Assembly (NCBI GenBank): GCA_023249695.1
Contig: JAHFCD010000063.1
Span: 1-8,697, forward strand
Length of the DNA: 8,697 nt
Direction of reading: 5' to 3'
DNA from: Elusimicrobiota bacterium
Lineage (GTDB): Bacteria > Elusimicrobiota > Elusimicrobia > UBA1565 > UBA9628
The first letter of the stretch is position 1, and every line of letters begins with the position of its first letter. The notes beneath the pieces were generated by a model that saw only the letters and a list, made by a program, of their open reading frames with translations, was not told the origin of the DNA and ran no database searches. Below, in pieces: positions 6,315 to 8,697 of the stretch. The position numbers and the translations under genes are program-made.

Positions 6315-7205
6315 ATGATCATCGCGCAAACGGCGTTTCTCGAGCGGCTGTTCGACTGGCTGTGGGACGAGTACCGGGAACGGGTGGCCTACGCCCAAAC
6401 CTACGAAAACCTCCTCAGCAGCCGCGGCGGCAACTTCCGCAACGACCATCTCGCCTTCCGCACGTTCGCGACGCAGTCGCCCTGGTCGGGAATCGCGGCG
6501 ATCTCGAGGCCGTTCGAAGCGCTCGGCTACCGCGCCGCCGGCACGTACGATTTCCCCGACAAGCACCTGACCTCGATCCATTTCGCGCCGCCGTCGGACA
6601 ACCTTCCCAAGATCTTCATCTCCGAGCTGCGGGTCTGGGAGCTCTCGCCGAAGGCGCGCAAGGCCATCATGGGCTCCGTCGCGAAGACCGCGCCCGGGCT
6701 GACCGACGTCGAGCTCGCCGACCTGGAGGACATCGCGCGCGTCGGGGCCGGCCGGCGAGAGAAGCTCCTGCGCCGCTGGGCCGTCCAGTTCGCGCGCCGC
6801 TGGCCCGCGCCGAAAGCGGCCGACGCGGTCGCGCTCGAGCGCGAGTCGCAGTTCGGCGCCTGGACCTTGCTGCACGGCCATACGGTCAACCATTTCACCG
6901 CCGCCGTGCACGCGCACGCGGTGGACGAGCTCGACGACATCGACAAGACCGTCGCCGCGCTCAAGGCCTCCGGCGTGCCGATGAAGCCCGAAATCGAGGG
7001 CGAGCCCGGCTCGCGCCTGCGGCAGTCCTCGACCTTGGCCGTCGTCATTCCCGTCGATATGCGCGTCGGATCGCGCGTCGTCAAGAAGCCATGGACCTAC
7101 GCCTACTTCGAGATCGCCGAGCGTCCCCTCATCGACGGAAGACGCTTCGAAGGCTTCCTCGGCGGACAGGCGACCAACCTCTTCGAGATGACCCGCCGCG
7201 CATGA
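6315..7205 (+). CDS. DUF1338 protein, compact relative of 2-oxoadipate dioxygenase/decarboxylase
   Basis: A 296-residue DUF1338 protein. The characterised bacterial relative HglS (Pseudomonas putida) is an Fe(II) enzyme of the VOC-like fold that turns 2-oxoadipate into D-2-hydroxyglutarate in lysine breakdown; plants have a related protein (FLO7). Visible family features are NDHLAFRTF with His45 and Arg49, LHGHTVNHFT with His193 (His187 and His189 nearby), and YAYFEIAER with Glu266. The likely metal triad is His45/His193/Glu266, and Arg49 is the likely substrate-carboxylate contact, by analogy with HglS. It is much shorter than the roughly 450-residue HglS, matching the compact branch of the family. 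No other lysine-catabolism gene is in view, so the substrate is uncertain. No Shine-Dalgarno precedes the ATG; instead TGGTAAAAT ends seven bases before it. Its stop overlaps the next start as ATGA. Confidence 0.88.
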   Translation: MIIAQTAFLERLFDWLWDEYRERVAYAQTYENLLSSRGGNFRNDHLAFRTFATQSPWSGIAAISRPFEALGYRAAGTYDFPDKHLTSIHFAPPSDNLPKIFISELRVWELSPKARKAIMGSVAKTAPGLTDVELADLEDIARVGAGRREKLLRRWAVQFARRWPAPKAADAVALERESQFGAWTLLHGHTVNHFTAAVHAHAVDELDDIDKTVAALKASGVPMKPEIEGEPGSRLRQSSTLAVVIPVDMRVGSRVVKKPWTYAYFEIAERPLIDGRRFEGFLGGQATNLFEMTRRA

Positions 7206-8365
7206 CCGAGCCCGCCAAGCGTCCCTGGCAGATCCTGGTCGCGGCGCCGCCGGACGCCCCGCTCGTGGCCGGCCTGCCTCCAGCCGTGCGCGCCGCCGTC
7301 CGCGCGGGCCGCGAGCTGGCGCCCGATCGCATCGTGATCGCGGGGGCGGACGACGCCTTCCTTAAGAAGTGGGCTTTCCAGCTTCGCGCGTCCGGCGTGC
7401 CCACTCTCGGCGCGAGATTCGGCGCGGCCGCGCTCGACCGGACTTTACCCCTGCTGGCCCTCGATCCCGAGAGCTTCCCCGACGAGGGCGGGCTGCGCGA
7501 TTTCGCCGCGGGCGCTGAGGCCGCCGCCCGTGCCGGCGGCGGAGACGCGCGGTTCCTGCTCGCCGGGCGGCCCGTCGCCGCGCTGCGCTTCAAGCCCGCG
7601 GAGTTCGGCGCCGGCGCCAAGCCCCTCGAAGAGGTCCTGGAGAAGACCTTGAGCGCGCCCGCCCCCGAGGTCCCGCTCGGCGCGTTCCTCGATGCGCGCG
7701 GGTCCGCCGCGGAACGCGCGGCGGACGTTTTGTGCGCGCGCCTCGCGAAGGACAACGACGGCTACATCGCGGTGTTCGACCGCAGGCTGTCCATCGCGCT
7801 CACGCGGCTGCTGCTCCCGTTTCCCGTGACGCCGAACCATGTCACGACCGCGGGGCTCGCGCTCGGCCTTCTCGGGGCGTGGTGGCTGGCCTCGTCCTCG
7901 GCTCTCGTTCAATTCTACGGCGCGCTCGTGCTCTGGTTCTGCTGCCTGCTCGACGGCAGCGACGGCGAGATCTCGAGGCTGAAGCACCTGTCCACGCCTT
8001 GGGGCGCCTCCTACGACGTGTGGGCCGATCAGTTCGCGCACCTCGCGACCTTCGTGGCCCTGCCGATCGGCGTCGCCCGCCTGCACCCCGGCCACGACTG
8101 GCTCGTACCCGGCGTCCTGCTTGTGACCGGGTTCCTCGCCTGCGGCTTCTCGGTGTGGTATCTCGTCCTGCGCGTCCCCGAAGACAAGCGCGGGCCGTTG
8201 GCGCTCACCGTCGAGCGCATCGCCAGCCGCGACTACGTGTACCTGATCCTGCTCCTCACGGCGATCGGCCGTCTCGACTGGTTCGTCTGGGCGGCGGCGG
8301 TCGGCTCGCACGCGTTCAACGCGTTCCTGTGGCTGCAGTCGCGCCGGGTCGTCGCGCCCGCGTAA
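7202..8365 (+). CDS. CDP-alcohol phosphatidyltransferase family membrane protein with unusual N-terminal domain
   Basis: A 387-residue protein whose C-terminal half is a CDP-alcohol phosphatidyltransferase, an integral membrane enzyme that moves a phospho-headgroup or inositol-phosphate from a CDP-linked donor to an alcohol. The active-site signature D-x2-DG-x2-AR-x8-G-x3-D-x3-D is present with one change: Asp251, Asp254-Gly255, Ser258 (for Ala), Arg259, Gly268, Asp272, Asp276. Hydrophobic segments near 214-234, 236-251, 278-293, 302-324, 345-358 and 360-377 fit the usual six-helix layout. The stretch DNDGYIAVFDRRLSIALTRL just before, then PVTPNHVTTAGLALGLLG, resembles the di-myo-inositol-phosphate-phosphate-synthase-like branch, where a nucleotidyltransferase often forms the N-terminus. 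Here residues 8-150 have a similar rhythm (QILVAAP, RIVIAGADDAF, LPLLALD, RPVAALRF) but lack the glycine-rich GxGxR loop, so that half is probably not a working cytidylyltransferase. It overlaps the DUF1338 gene by ATGA. The exact substrate is unknown. Confidence 0.85.
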   Translation: MTEPAKRPWQILVAAPPDAPLVAGLPPAVRAAVRAGRELAPDRIVIAGADDAFLKKWAFQLRASGVPTLGARFGAAALDRTLPLLALDPESFPDEGGLRDFAAGAEAAARAGGGDARFLLAGRPVAALRFKPAEFGAGAKPLEEVLEKTLSAPAPEVPLGAFLDARGSAAERAADVLCARLAKDNDGYIAVFDRRLSIALTRLLLPFPVTPNHVTTAGLALGLLGAWWLASSSALVQFYGALVLWFCCLLDGSDGEISRLKHLSTPWGASYDVWADQFAHLATFVALPIGVARLHPGHDWLVPGVLLVTGFLACGFSVWYLVLRVPEDKRGPLALTVERIASRDYVYLILLLTAIGRLDWFVWAAAVGSHAFNAFLWLQSRRVVAPA

Positions 8366-8411
8366 GAGCGAAGGTCCCTTTTTCACCTAGGCCTCCTTCC
8401 CCGCCTCGCCT

Positions 8412-8425
8412 GGGTCCAAAGACCC
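8412..8425 (+). repeat. Perfect GGGTC-CAAA-GACCC hairpin in the intergenic leader
   Basis: A five-base-pair stem with a four-base loop, 80 bases before the secreted-protein ATG at 8505. It overlaps and competes with the terminator-like hairpin at 8418-8436. GGGTCC followed by CCCTA matches the element upstream of the other secreted-protein gene at 1329-1351. A further stem, CCTAGGC (8386-8392) with GCCTGGG (8408-8414, one G-U pair), would compete for the same GGG. Confidence 0.45.
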
Positions 8426-8437
8426 TACTGGTCTTTT
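8418..8437 (+). terminator. Hairpin AAAGACC/GGTCTTT with short T-run
   Basis: AAAGACC-CTACT-GGTCTTT forms a perfect seven-base-pair stem with a five-base loop, ending in TTTT and then CCCC. It lies 52 bases after the phosphatidyltransferase stop, so it could end the yedK-DUF1338-phosphatidyltransferase transcript. The T-run is short, so strength is doubtful. It shares bases with the hairpin at 8412-8425, and only one of the two can form at a time. Confidence 0.45.
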
Positions 8438-8504
8438 CCCCTCTATTACTAAAGTTCGTCTGCCGCGTCGCCAGCGGGAGACGTTGACGGTTGAGGGTTC
8501 ATCC

Positions 8505-8697
8505 ATGAAGAGCGCGATCCTGTCGTTGCTGTTGCTCCCCGCGTCGTCGTTCGCCGGCGTCGTGACCCGCTTCGCCTTGCCGGGCGGCGGCGTCGTCGCC
8601 CCGATTCAGCTGCAGACGCCGGCCATGTCGGGCATGCCGTCGCTTCAGCTTCTCACGGCTCCCGCCTTGTCCCTCGCGCCGTCTCTCGCCGCCCCGG
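8505..8697 (+). CDS. Secreted protein, N-terminal part only, Pro/Ala/Leu/Ser-rich
   Basis: Sixty-four codons are visible before the right edge. Residues 1-17 form a signal peptide (MKSAILSLLLLPASSFA) with likely cleavage before Gly18. The mature start is low in complexity and rich in Pro, Ala, Leu, Ser, Gly and Gln, with repeated short units such as PSLQLL, PALSLA and PSLAA. This looks like an unstructured leader or spacer after export, with the functional domain presumably beyond the edge. GAGGG at 8493-8497 lies seven bases before the ATG, giving a good Shine-Dalgarno, unlike most other genes here. I do not recognise the protein, and the family cannot be named from this part. It is preceded by a 139-base region with overlapping hairpins. 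Confidence 0.75.
   Translation, partial: MKSAILSLLLLPASSFAGVVTRFALPGGGVVAPIQLQTPAMSGMPSLQLLTAPALSLAPSLAAP

Larger units (their letters stand above)
8366..8504 (+). other. Intergenic region between the phosphatidyltransferase and secreted-protein genes
   Basis: This is the longest gap in the window (139 bases). It starts with a T-run (8379-8383) without a convincing stem. The overlapping hairpins between 8386 and 8436 follow, then a less GC-rich stretch (CTCTATTACTAAAGT at 8441-8455) that could hold a -10 (TAAAGT at 8450-8455). It ends with GAGGG before the ATG. I see no small ORF with a convincing start in it. Confidence 0.6.

Noticed and set aside
6362..7201. Upstream part of the frame that contains the phosphatidyltransferase
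   Set aside because: It overlaps the DUF1338 gene, which has the family motifs. The upstream translation is Arg-rich noise.
8371..8383. AAGG-TC-CCTT followed by five T as a terminator
   Set aside because: The two-base loop is too tight and the stem only four pairs. The stem at 8418-8436 is the better candidate.
7445..8386. Minus-strand open frame of 313 codons
   Set aside because: It is antisense to the phosphatidyltransferase, whose signature and membrane segments are clear on the plus strand.
1..8697. tRNA, rRNA, CRISPR array, insertion sequence, attachment site or toxin-antitoxin pair
   Set aside because: I looked for spaced direct repeats, tRNA-like TTC-A arms, transposase motifs and small paired ORFs and saw none I could support.

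Overview
This is a GC-rich bacterial window of tightly packed genes. It has four genes on the minus strand, a 50-base divergent promoter region, and four genes on the plus strand. I see no tRNA, rRNA, CRISPR array, transposase or phage gene. The organism is not certain. The base composition, and the last gene (a signal peptide followed by a long stretch rich in Pro, Ala, Leu and Ser), are what I would expect from an uncultured Elusimicrobiota-type genome. That is a guess from style, not proof; a myxobacterial or other deep-branching GC-rich lineage would also fit.

Minus strand (1-5600, transcribed leftward): malQ (4-alpha-glucanotransferase) and glgB (glycogen branching enzyme) overlap by four bases (ATGA) and form a storage-glucan module. 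MalQ rearranges alpha-1,4 chains and GlgB adds alpha-1,6 branches. An exported dienelactone-hydrolase-family enzyme follows after 31 bases. After another 74 bases comes an unrecognised secreted protein whose 3' end lies off the left edge. That last gene is open for 431 codons to the window edge and is easy to miss, because no stop codon is visible.

Plus strand (5651-8697): a SRAP/YedK-type abasic-site sensor, then after 10 bases a compact DUF1338 protein (relative of 2-oxoadipate dioxygenase/decarboxylase HglS). This overlaps by ATGA with a membrane CDP-alcohol phosphatidyltransferase that carries an odd, degenerate N-terminal domain. A 139-base intergenic region with overlapping hairpins separates this set from a secreted protein cut by the right edge.

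The most interesting pattern is regulatory. All five genes whose start does not overlap a neighbour, apart from the last gene, carry a TANNNT hexamer 6-10 bases before the ATG. Four of the five have it as an extended -10 (TGnTANNNT). This suggests largely leaderless transcription. In addition, the regions upstream of the two unrecognised secreted-protein genes at opposite ends of the window share a GGGTCC...CCCTA core that can form GGGTC/GACCC stems. I found no clearly new multi-gene defence or metabolic system. The best candidate for a functional pairing not known to me is the DUF1338-phosphatidyltransferase couple.
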